From contig PTFA01000365.1 in NCBI GenBank assembly GCA_003342895.1, positions 653,301 to 717,300 of the forward strand: a DNA stretch of 64,000 nucleotides, written 5' to 3'. Under the pieces are notes generated by a model. It was not told the DNA's origin. It saw nothing but the letters and a program-made list of their open reading frames with translations, and made no database searches. A program made the translations under genes and the position numbers. Origin of the DNA: Casuarius casuarius (Eukaryota > Chordata > Aves > Casuariiformes > Casuariidae). Shown here piece after piece: positions 49,872 through 61,900 of the stretch; position 1 is the stretch's first letter; every line of letters starts with the position of its first letter.

Positions 49872-49935
49872 ATGGGTCCCACCATGCTCTGGTCTTGGAT
49901 GGTAATGATAACTCTTGGAATTCAGGTGGATACAG
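49872..49935 (+). CDS. DMBT1: DMBT1 exon 1: start codon and signal peptide
   Basis: ATG in a good context (gagATGg) encodes [20 protein letters not shown], a short hydrophobic signal peptide, then Thr and a split codon at donor g|gtaaag. A second in-frame ATG is at 49884. The first is preferred because it lies just after the expected TATA-directed start. Confidence 0.75.
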
Positions 49936-52900
49936 GTAAAGAGTCTTGCTTCTGATCAGCTTCACAGATATATCTCACATTCAGGCTAATATTGAGTTTT
50001 ANAAGTAAATGAGGATTAAACTTGCCAGCACAGCTTGGCTCTGTTGAAAACTGAGCTGATCTAATCTATGAGCTGAGCAAATCAATAATTATGTCTATTA
50101 TTTAAATGGTTTATTTAGATGCATTTAGATTGTTGTTCTCGCCCATTTTTTTGTTACAGAGGCTAATAAAGTAAACTCAAAATAAATATACTGTAAAGCC
50201 AGTGATATGATTTTTCCAAATATTTGTATTGAGGCAATGAATTTAAAGGTAAGTATTTTCTTGATGAAATGCACATTTATTTTAGAGTGTCAGGTGCTCT
50301 TTGACCCATGCAGTTTATATTTGATTAGGTAATTGTAATGAATAACATGGTGGTGGTGTTTGATGACAGAATATTTGAGATAAAAACAAGTATGACACGT
50401 GTTCCTGTTCCTATTATTATTGTAATTATTAGAATACAATAGGAATTACTATAATTTTATATTACTCTAATTTCCTATAGTCTAATTCCTATTACGAATC
50501 TGATTTGAACTGGTTGCTGAGGCAGTGATCTGCACAGATATTTTTATTCCTTTGGGGATCAATACAAATTCAGCAGGTTTGATGGAAGGGAGGATGCTTC
50601 TCATGAAAAGTTGAAACAAGCTAAAGNGGTCTTCCTGCATCCAAAAAGACTCTTTCCTCCTTTTTTAGGTGAGGTTTCCCTGGGTCAGCAGAGTGCCATG
50701 ATGGTGCTGTGAGAAACAAAGCATTTATTTTTAAGCAACTGCTTTTGCCTTCTTTTTCCTAGAGGGCAGAACAGAAAAAGATCAAAAGAGTTTGCGATAG
50801 CTGCTGTCTTTCCGTCCATTTCTCTTTCAGCTGTGAAGTTCTGTCATTAACTTGACTTGGACTAATGAACTGGGAGAAAAACCTCACTTCCCCTTTCTTT
50901 GCTCCCACNCACACTCTCGCACACAATGGAAGGAAATAGCAATTTAGTGTTGTTTCCGGGTTTGGGTTTTTTAATGCTCTTGTTATTTGCTCCCTCTATA
51001 AATATTTGAGGTGAGGTTGAATATTAAAAACTGAGCTACAGTATTGATGTTGAGCTGGAAAATACTGAGTTGCTCTTTAACCCTTTCATTGCCATTGAAT
51101 CCATTTATATTTAAAGTCTTGCACATGTGAGGGGAAATCTGGGAAGGGTCAGAACTCATCAGAATTCCCTCCTGAATAAATGATGCATCTTCCCCTTAGG
51201 ATCTTCCTTTACATCTTGAAANCACTTTAAATTTATGAACTTGTCCTACATTACATTAGTCAGTGATGGAATATTTCCAACTGCTAGGTTGTCTGCAGAG
51301 TGGGCTTTCTACGTCCAAGGAGTAGTTGGACCTAATCTACCCCATTATAGGTCGGCAGACATCCCTCTGTCAGTGTCACTAGGAGATCCCACGCACATAA
51401 ACTTTCCTTGCACATTCATTATCATAACTCATACAATGTTTTTGCAAGTAATAAATTTCAAACTTTTTTTTTTTTGGTTGCATGTGATGATGTCTGCAGT
51501 TTGGACATATACAATTTTNAGTCCAACGGATCTTCCATCAACAGGTAACTTAAAAATTATATAAAAATATACATTGTTTGAGTTGTTCTTGATAAATAGT
51601 CTCTCCAGGCTGATGCTTACATTTCAAAACTTGGCTAGTCTAGTTGTAGCCAATGTAGCCAAATTACTAATATAGTCAGGTATTCAGTGCCATTCAGACT
51701 GGGCTCCCAAATGCTGAAATGTGCTTCTGTAGAATCTAAATGGCAGCATATGCATGCACTTAAAATCCAGAATAAAATTGCATATACACATCACTCTTCT
51801 CCAAGAAAAAAAAATGTTGAATCAGTGCTGCAATGAAAAACTTAAATCTATGCTTCATTTAAAACCTTAAAGTTATACTGCTGTGTGAGAAACTGAGGTA
51901 GTGTAAGCACAGCAGTTTTCGAGCATCCGAAACTGCAGAGTAAAATTATCCATGGTTTGGGCAGAGAAAAATCTTAACTGAATACAGGTTTGCAGACAGT
52001 GTTTTCCTGAGACCTGTACTCAGACCAAATGGAACCGCCTCTGTGAAATGATCGTTTTGTTTTGATTGTGGGCTCAGTGCTGTTGTGTGATCCTACAGTC
52101 TAATTTCTCCATGCTCTATGGAGATGTGCACCCCGAAAGCAGAAGCCTTTGTGTTTGGGAAATACACCATTAAATATTCCAGTATATAAAATGTGTGCTC
52201 ACTTTAATAAGGATAGGGAATTGTCTAAGAATGTAGTTGATTCTGAATGAAACTATCTTTAAAAAACCATGCCCAGTCTTCTGAAGACACCTGGGGAGTG
52301 GTCAGCACTCTGTGGGCAGGGCAGTGGTGGCGGTATGCAGTCCTTTCCCCAGGGCGTGAATGACCCCGTGAGGCCCTGGCTCAGGCCGACTGAACCCTCN
52401 AGGTGAAGCTAAGGGAAACCGTAGGAAGATGACAACCCCTTTTGGCATGCCAGCGCCCTTTCCCGTGAGGTGCTGCCAATCTGCTGGTGCACCTGGAGGA
52501 CTTTGCATCCCATGTGCTGTGCAGGAGCCTTAACGGAGTGCCTGGAGCCAGGGTTTAGGCTGCCAGCTGTGGTTAGCAGCGAGATACAGCTGAGACCAGG
52601 AGTGGGGTTTGGGAGGGGCAGGGAGCAAGAGTAAGTAAGTTAAATGTGGTGAGACCAAGCCAAACTTGCTGTCCATCAGGAGTTTTCAAGGGTGCTGCTT
52701 TGCCTGGAGTTATGCAGAACGAAGGACGACGAGGGGACGTGCAGCCTCCCTCTGTTNCTAGCCTTGGTTTGACCCTCTCCCCAGGTGGCTTCCTGTCCCC
52801 TTTCATTCTGTTAAGCTGCTTTGGGTGGCTTTCTTGCTTTTCATGTGGAGAAAGGGAGGAGAAGAAGGAGGAGGAAGAGCAGACAATTGTTCACAGCCTC

Positions 52901-55900
52901 TTCTTGTACAAGAAGTAGAGCCATTAAGTGAAAAGAGCAGATACGTTCAAAACAAACAAGAGAGACTTTTTGCAGCAGAGGGCCCGTGGGAGCCCCTGGG
53001 CCAGGTGAACCTGAGAAGTTTAGGTGGATTTACAAAGCAGGTTGATATCCTAAAAGAGGAGAAGCCTGCTGGGGTCTNCTAAAACGGAAAGAAAACTCTT
53101 GACTTCAGACTGGCTCAGCCACGCATTGCAAGGGGCTGGGACAGTAACCTGGGGAGGTTTCACATTACNTTGGCCTCCTTGACCGCCTTGCACTGTATCA
53201 TGTATCTTCTTTTTTTTTGTTTCTTCTTTTCCTCTGGAAGAAACAACCAGTACACCTTCTCCAACAACAACTACTGAGCAGTCCTCCCGTGGGCTCCCCC
53301 GTGCCTCTNNGGGAGGCTCACAGCAAGCNCGTGTGCCCCAAAAGCAGAGCGCACCTCGGTTTGCCCAGCCTTTTCCCAGCCCTGTGCTCTGGGGGTGCGG
53401 AGATGGGTTGGGAAAGGCTCTGAGGTGNNNNNNNNNNNNNNNNNNNNNNNNNNNNNNNNNNNNNNNNNNNNNNNNNNNNNNNNNNNNNNNNNNNNNNNNN
53501 NNNNNNNNNNNNNNNNNNNNNNNNNNNNNNNNNNNNNNNNNNNNNNNNNNNNNNNNNNNNNNNNNNNNNNNNNNNNNNNNNNNNNNNNNNNNNNNNNNNN
53601 NNNNNNNNNNNNNNNNNNNNNNNNNNNNNNNNNNNNNNNNNNNNNNNNNNNNNNNNNNNNNNNNNNNNNNNNNNNNNNNNNNNNNNNNNNNNNNNNNNNN
53701 NNNNNNNNNNNNNNNNNNNNNNNNNNNNNNNNNNNNNNNNNNNNNNNNNNNNNNNNNNNNNNNNNNNNNNNNNNNNNNNNNNNNNNNNNNNNNNNNNNNN
53801 NNNNNNNNNNNNNNNNNNNNNNNNNNNNNNNNNNNNNNNNNNNNNNNNNNNNNNNNNNNNNNNNNNNNNNNNNNNNNNNNNNNNNNNNNNNNNNNNNNNN
53901 NNNNNNNNNNNNNNNNNNNNNNNNNNNNNNNNNNNNNNNNNNNNNNNNNNNNNNNNNNNNNNNNNNNNNNNNNNNNNNNNNNNNNNNNNNNNNNNNNNNN
54001 NNNNNNNNNNNNNNNNNNNNNNNNNNNNNNNNNNNNNNNNNNNNNNNNNNNNNNNNNNNNNNNNNNNNNNNNNNNNNNNNNNNNNNNNNNNNNNNNNNNN
54101 NNNNNNNNNNNNNNNNNNNNNNNNNNNNNNNNNNNNNNNNNNNNNNNNNNNNNNNNNNNNNNNNNNNNNNNNNNNNNNNNNNNNNNNNNNNNNNNNNNNN
54201 NNNNNNNNNNNNNNNNNNNNNNNNNNNNNNNNNNNNNNNNNNNNNNNNNNNNNNNNNNNNNNNNNNNNNNNNNNNNNNNNNNNNNNNNNNNNNNNNNNNN
54301 NNNNNNNNNNNNNNNNNNNNNNNNNNNNNNNNNNNNNCCGGGGAGCAGGCACGCGCCCGGGAGGGAATTTGTGTGTGGGAGCATGGCAGAGCCTCTTTGC
54401 GCGGCGTCTTGCTGCTCTCCTGAGACTTGTGGTGAGGCGGGTGTCAGAGGCTCTCTGCCTGTTCTCTGTTTTGGTCCNCTGTGTAGGCTTTNCCNCCTGT
54501 GGTGGCNTGCTCTGGGATTCGTCCGGCTCATTTCAAAGCCCCAACTATCCCAGCCCCTATCCCAATAACGCGTACTGCGTGTGGCGTATACAGTTGCAGC
54601 AGGCAAGCTTCAGAGTGAACCTGNCCTTTCTGGACGTTGAGTAAGTAAGGCACAGGCCGTGCGGGCACCACGTGGGGCTCTGGTGTTGGCTCCAGGCAGG
54701 GCAGGTGCTCACTCCGGCTCGAGGCAGCTTTCCTCCGCGCCATGGTGCTTGGCCGTCTCTGCCTGGCGCCTGGGCCTCGTCCAAATGCTCCTCTCCCCGG
54801 GCTCAGGCCTCCTGGGCATCCGCCGGCATCGTGCTGGGCTGTCCCAGCCTATGGAGAGGGCACGTCCCCGTAGGCCTGTGTGAGTCGTAGCCCCTCGCCA
54901 GGGTCCTGGAGGTGACATAGCCAGCCCTGCCGGGCATTGAAGGACACAGGGACTGGGGGGGTTGGCTGGCCTGGCCCTTTGGCACCACTGTNCCCCTGCA
55001 GNGGGGCCGGAGCTCCTGCCCGTCTGCGTCATGTCCCAGCTCTCTGCTCCCCGCGTGGGCCGTCATCCTCCGGGGCAGTGGCCCCCTCCCAAGCCTTCCC
55101 TTGGAGCGGCCAAAATGCGCAGCTCCTGGCTGGAAATGGGCACGTCCTGGAAATGGCCAAGTCCTAAAGCAGAACAAACTTTTGTTTCCACTCCGCAGGC
55201 TGGAAGGCAGCTCCTGCCAATTCGACGCCATCGAGGTGTACGACGGCGGGCTCCCTGGGGGCCCTCTCCTTGGGACAGTTTGNAGTAACAACCATCGCGT
55301 ATTTATATCATCTGGCAATGAACTGGTTGTCCTGTTTCGCAGTNACAGCAGTGTCACCCGGAAAGGTTTTTGGGCCTCCTACTATTCAATTCCCGATTAC
55401 AGCAGCACTCCAGGTAAGAGCAGAGCAGTCTTTTAGTATTTGCCAGAAGAGAGATGCNAACGTTTCCGAAAGGGTTTCTGGCTGTTCCTGCCAGCTTTGT
55501 GAATCCAGCCCCTTCTTGCCCGACTGCCAGGTGTTGAGGCTCCAGGGCATCCTCTTAGGACAGGACCTCCTTCAAGTTGCNTTGAGAAGGCTGTTTNTTT
55601 GGCTGATCAGGGCAAGGACTGAGCTTTACCTACCTCTACCCAGTGCTGCCGCCAGACCGTCACTGATTTTTGCTGCCTTTCCTGCAGACAGAGCAGGTGC
55701 TTGCTCGCGCCATCGCCCAGCCATAGTAGTTGAGGGGGAAGTTAGTGTTCGTAATTTTGAGGCATATCATTGCTACTTGTTTCCCCAGAATACCAGTGCA
55801 GGCAAGTTCACGCTCAGCATGGTGCATTAAATTTTGCAATTAAGGAGTAGTTGAGGAGAGAGAGCACCTACTGCTCCCTCTCTGCATTGCCAGGTAGCCC

Positions 55901-58900
55901 CAGCTCGACTGCCTCGATGCTGCCGACCTCAGGTAGGTGCGGGCGGTGTTTAGTGGTCTGGTTAGTTCGTGTTCCTGCCTCCCCGCTGGCCTGGCAGGTG
56001 AGGCGCAGCCCAGGGGAGTTTCCTGGACGTGCTCAACGCGACCTGAGCTCTGGGGGTGCGGAGATGGGTTGGGAAAGGCTCTGAGGTGNAGCATCCCGGG
56101 GAGCAGGCACGCGCCCGGGAGGGAATTTGTGTGTGGGAGCATGGCAGAGCCTCTTTGCGCGGCGTCTTGCTGCTCTCCTGAGACTTGTGGCGAGGTGGAT
56201 GTTGATGCTGGGACGGACAGTGTTTTGGGGAAGCTTCCCTTTCTACGCGCCCTGTGCATCCCCTTTTCCCCGAGCAGGTGCCAGNGGCCGTGGCTGGAGG
56301 CCGGCGGGGGCGGTGGGAAGGCAGCTCTCCCGGGCAGCCGCGTGGGACGGGAAATCGGACTTTGCTAATGAGTGGCGCCTGAGTTAGCGGATTTTATCCC
56401 TTGAGTTTGCTAGCTGCCTGTTTTGAGGGGCCCTGTCTCCCACGTCTAGGTGGGCCTCAGTTAACCCGGCTGGCTGTTTTTTACTGATTTGTTTCACTTG
56501 CCTCTGTTTCCTGCTAGACTCTTCTTTCTCCTCAGCCTCATCCTCCTAAGAATTCTGGTCTTCTTCCTTTCCTGGTAACTCTTGTCTTGGTGACAGGCTA
56601 CAGTTGCCTCAGTGTGGCCTTGGGCACCTCTTTCATTATGTTTCTGGGCTGTGTTTGTAGTTTCAAAAGTGGGATTTCACACTGTAAAATGGGATTTCAC
56701 TGTGTGTATTTATTTTTCTCTAGAGCTGACAAGTACGCCTTTGCCGACGACAACGGCTGAGACCACTCCCGGTGAGACCGAGTTTTTAGGGTTTTGTCAT
56801 TGTACTTTACATGCTAGGCCTAATGAGAGTACGGAATGTAGCTTTATATTTTTACCCTCCTACCTGCTGCTGGGAAGTCAGGCATATCCCACGATACGCT
56901 AACAGAGGAGAAGCCTGCTGGGGTCTGCTGAAATGGGAAGAAAGCTCTTGACTCCAGACNGTCTCAGCCACGCATTGCCACCAGGGGCTGGGACCGTAAC
57001 CCGGGGAGGTTTCACCTAATATTGGCCTGCTCGACCGCCTTGCACTGTGTCATGTATCTTCCTTTTCTTTTTTTTTTCTTTCTTGTTTTTTTCTTTTCCT
57101 CTGGAAGAAACAACCAGTACACCTCCCCCACCAACAACTACTGAGCCTGCTACCTGTAAGTCTGACTTCTAATTTTGTTATTTTGAAAGATAGCGTGAAG
57201 CCTACTTTTATACTCTGACCGTTGTGCCCGCTGTGGGGAAATCATTGGTATGGAATACTTCTCTTCAGAAGTATTGNCGTGACGCTATTCAGAACCTGAA
57301 TTGTGTGCCGGATGGCTGTTCCTCCTGTGAGTTTATGGAGAACTGCTCATGGAGGAGAGTTATTGGTGGCTGTTTCTGATGAGCCCAGGAATGCATAAAG
57401 TGTAGCNAAATCCCTGAAATTTCTGATCCATTTTGTCTGTTTGTTTTTGCAAACGAGCTGCTTCTCACCCGTTGCGTATGTTTTTTGACTGGGAAGTCAT
57501 GCATATACCACGATACTCTAACAGTCTGCTTTCTTCTTTGGCTTGGTCAAGGAGACCCTGATCATGTTTGAAGCCTGCCGTGACTTGTCTCCCAGCTGTG
57601 ATAGTNCAAGTAACTTCACAGCCAGAGCAGTCTTTTATTATTTGCCAGGGCAAAAATGCAAATCCTTGCATAAAGGGTTTCTGGCTCTTCCTGCCAGCTT
57701 TGTGAATCCAGCCCCTTCTTGCCCGACTGCCAGGTGTCTAGGCTCTGTGCCAACCTTTTAGAACAGGAGCTCCTTCGAACTGGTTTGAGAACGCTGCCTC
57801 TTTGGCTGATCTGGGTTAGGACTAGACCATATCCATCTCTGCCTAGTATTGCCACCAAAATGCATGGGCATTACTATTTTTTTGCTGCCTTTACTGCGGG
57901 CAGAGGAGTTGCTCTTTTTTTGTCGTCCCTTAGCTGTAGTAATTGAGGGGAATGTTACTGCTCATAATTTTCATTCATATTCCTCTTCATCTTCTACCAA
58001 GTAAACTATTGCTTCCAATNGCTACCCCAAAGTAACAGTGCAGATGAGTTTGCACCCAGTATAGTCAGTTACGTTTTGGCAGTTGAGCAGTAATTTCACA
58101 ATTGCTTAGGAAGTAGGTATCATTGTCCACCACTTTGTAAGTATGACTAATTCCTCTCTTAGCTGTGCATTCAAGCATATCATTTTAGGATAGCATGTAT
58201 TTCAAATTTTTTTTTGTTCACATAATTATGTTTAGGTCCATTAGTGAGAGAAGGTTTTCATCATGTTTGCCAGAAGTTGAAATTAAAATTTGAAAATCTC
58301 ATAGTCCTCCATAGGTCTTTCTATGTAGATAACTTCTCGTTCTTTAGATTAAAAGATATGTAAATATATGTTTTTCACATCTATAGCATAGATATTTGTT
58401 GTATCTTCATGCATATTTGTGTGTGTATGCATATACACACTGGATGTATGTTACAAAATTATTTACGGCCAATGAAAAGTTGTCATTCCCCTAGATCGCC
58501 ATGTCTGCCTTGCTGTTCAGACTCTTTTTCTTTTCTTTTTACTACAGTCAGTAGGATTTTTTTTCTTTACAGTGCATATCCTTATCTTTCTTTCCTCTTT
58601 CATACTCTCTTCTCTGATGGTTTTATTTTTTTGCTGGAAGACTTTTTAATTTAGAATATAATTCAGGTGATGGTGTCTATTTTCACATTTTTCCTTTCTA
58701 TGAATACCTTGTGCTTGTACTGAAAAAAGTATCCTGGAAATTCATGATGTTTATTTTACTATTAAACTTTTAGATTGAAGCCCACAAACTTGATTCTTCT
58801 GATATTCCGTTCGGTTGCAAACTCATATGAATTTTGTCCAATTTTTTGATTATGACATAACATCTTCACATTTAAATATGGAATATTTGTCAACAGTCTG

Positions 58901-61900
58901 CAGTTTGAAAACAACAGAATTTTGACTGATTTTCTTCTTCCCTTTGGTCATTAGTAATTGTAATAGAGGTGAACCAGATTTGATTGTGAGTGATGAAATG
59001 AAGGAAATGAATGACTTTTAATGAAAGACATGAAATGGAAGAACATCTAACGAAAAGACCATTAAAGCCAGAAGTTACTGCCTCTAACTTTTAGACTATA
59101 AAGTCTGCCTATATGTAGTCCAAAAGCAACGTTAAATTAAATATATGTATTGCTCTTCTCACATTTTTGTCTGCAGCAAATTATTCTTGTGGTGGCTTGC
59201 TTTCATATTCATCTGGAACATTACAGAGTCCGTTTTACCCTGGAAATTATCCAAACAATGCTGACTGTGTTTGGGAAATACAAGTAAGGAGCAATTTTCG
59301 CGTCACACTCACATTTAGAGATATTCAGTAAGTAAAAGTTTACTACTTGAGAAAATTACAGGATCAACATCTTGGACTTTATTAGGTTGCTAACTTCTTG
59401 ATTTTAAGGATGTTATTCAAAGGCTTCAGTACATCTAAGATGAAAAATTAATTTATTTTTGTTTTACTAGTCTTAACAATGTGGATGCCATCTGATAAAA
59501 CAGAAATTGAAGGTTGTACTTTCTGTTCCAAAGATTTGATAGTCATCTCAGTATAATATTCTCTTTTGCTTTCATCAGTTAATCTGAGCTTAAAAAAAAA
59601 AAAAGGTATTTAACTAAATGGTTGTATTTACTCCCCAGGATGCAAGGTGGCAGATGCCTGTCTGACTATGTGGAAGTCTATGATGGGCCACTCCGTACCT
59701 CTCCTCTCCTTGGGAAAATCTGTTCTGGTTCTTTTCGCACATATACATCTTCCTCAAACCTGATGACAGTCCACTTTCACAGTAACTCTCAATACACGTA
59801 CAGAGGGTTTCAGGCTGACTACTACTCCATTCCAGCAGATCAGAGCACTAGTAAGTGCATGTTTAGTACAGAAGCCTGCTTCTCAGTTATTTGCTAATTC
59901 ACTGATTGTTAATCTTCTTGTATCACTTCAATGAATCACCTATTTGCTCTTATCTGTAATACTGTTTAACTGTTGATCTATCACTGTTAGACTATAACTA
60001 AGTTTACCTGAAAAAGTGCTTTTTTAATTAAATAAATTATTTCAGATGTTTTCTGTGAAGTTCAAACTAAACTTGTATTCTTATGTCATTTTAATATTCT
60101 CTATTTCCCTATCATGAGAGAGGTCCATGTTCCTTCCCAGCATACTGGTTATAGCTTTCTGGCATTACATTGCAAAATGCAACATATGCCATATATGCCA
60201 ATACTCTAGACTGGTATACATGACTTTTGTCAATGCCTAGAATAGTTTCTACCTTCTCATTGTATAAAGCTTTTTACATTTGCTGCCATTTGGCAACATC
60301 TCTGAAGTGTTTAAGACCTTCTACTTTGAATGCAACAACTCTTCAGACCCTTAACCCTTCATTTTAATTCAAGGCAACTTTTGATGTTTTCAAAGTTGTT
60401 TTTATCTCGGCAGTGCTTAAGGGATCTAGTCCAAGATGAAGGCCTCAGACTGGGTTTACAGACACTGAATTTGCGTCTTACCTGCAAGCATTCATATCTG
60501 TTAGAGCTTAAGGGAGGTCATGCAAACGACCTCTTGGTAATGATAAATAGTATCATGAAGAGGTCCCTTGGCCAGTTAGTGTAATGAAAGCTTGCAGAAC
60601 CTGAGCCATAATACATTTTCCATCTTACTGTTTACTTCATGTGGTTTAGTGTTATTTCCCACTGTGGCTAAGACCACTGTCTATTAGAATATTAAGAACT
60701 TTTTGTTTGTTGTTCTTAACAGTGGGCCTTAATCTTACTTAGGAAAAAAAATCAAAATAGTGTGAAAAGCATCTTCACTGAGTTAAAAATTATGGTGTTT
60801 TGTGTGGTGTGTTAAACATTTTTGTATAATCTTTAATACCAATGATCTCAAGGTCACAGAAAGGAGAAAGCCAGTACCTATTTTGAAATTAGCCAGTACC
60901 TCACTACATAGTAGACTGATAGCATTTAATAGAGATGCAAGCATGTGGTTTGGTTTCTGAACTCTTCCTGCAATACCAACTGCTTCTGCAAAAGAAGAGC
61001 TGCTTATTTAGGTTACAACATATAACTGTTTTTGGTTGCTTTGATGAGCTTGTAACACGTGTTCTTCCTCATCCATTAGCACTTCTGTGTTTGCCAGACT
61101 ACATGCACACAGTTGTGAGCAGAGCCTTTCTTCAGTCAGAGGGCTACTCAGCTTCGAATCTCACCTTGAATGACTCGTATTGCAAACCCAACATCACCCC
61201 CCAGTATGTTATATTCAACATACCATATGATAGCTGCGGCACAGTGAGAAAGGTATGACTTTAAGTGTTTCAGTAAAATGTAAATATTTTGTGTAAATGT
61301 GTAAAAATTCAAGTTGAAGAATTCAGACGTTGAAAAACACGAGGAACTGAAGGCTATACCGTGGTTTGCAGGATCTGACAGTGCCTCTGTAACTATGGAC
61401 TTCTTCCCCCTCTCCTGAGGGATAAAGTTTATTAACATTCACATTTCCTTCGCTGGCTGTCAGGGTATTCACTACAGCTTGTTGATTGACCTTCTAAGGA
61501 AAAAAAGTGTGGGAGGAAGCAAACTGTTGGTATTTACAAGGTCCCAAGCTGATTGTGATAATTAAGCAGGTCTTGGAAGCCTTGACTTAATAGGACCAAT
61601 GTGTTTTAAGTCAGATTTCAGCTTAAATAGTGTGCTGGACCAGAAGCTTCACGCATTGTTCAAAGTGTTGTACAGGTGGCATTTAATTCAATTACATCTG
61701 GGTTTAATGTGAGTAGTTTCCTAGATCACATGATAATCACCGAACATTGCATGAAGATAACAGACTCCTGTCTTGAGAACAGAAATGACTAGATTTAGAC
61801 TTCTCCACATCAGACTTCCACGGAAATGACACATTTACTGTGCACATTACTGTAAGGATATAGCAAAGTTCAGAATGCATAATAGGAAACCTGACTGTGC

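Noticed and set aside
52302..52508. SRCR exon in the GC-rich part of DMBT1 intron 2
   Set aside because: Read on both strands; none of the SRCR landmarks (GTVCDD, CRQLGCG, C-x-H/W pattern) appear.
53050..54606. Open frames of 340-518 codons across 53.0-54.6 kb
   Set aside because: They are produced by the run of n, which contains no stop codons; only the true exons at the edges have support.
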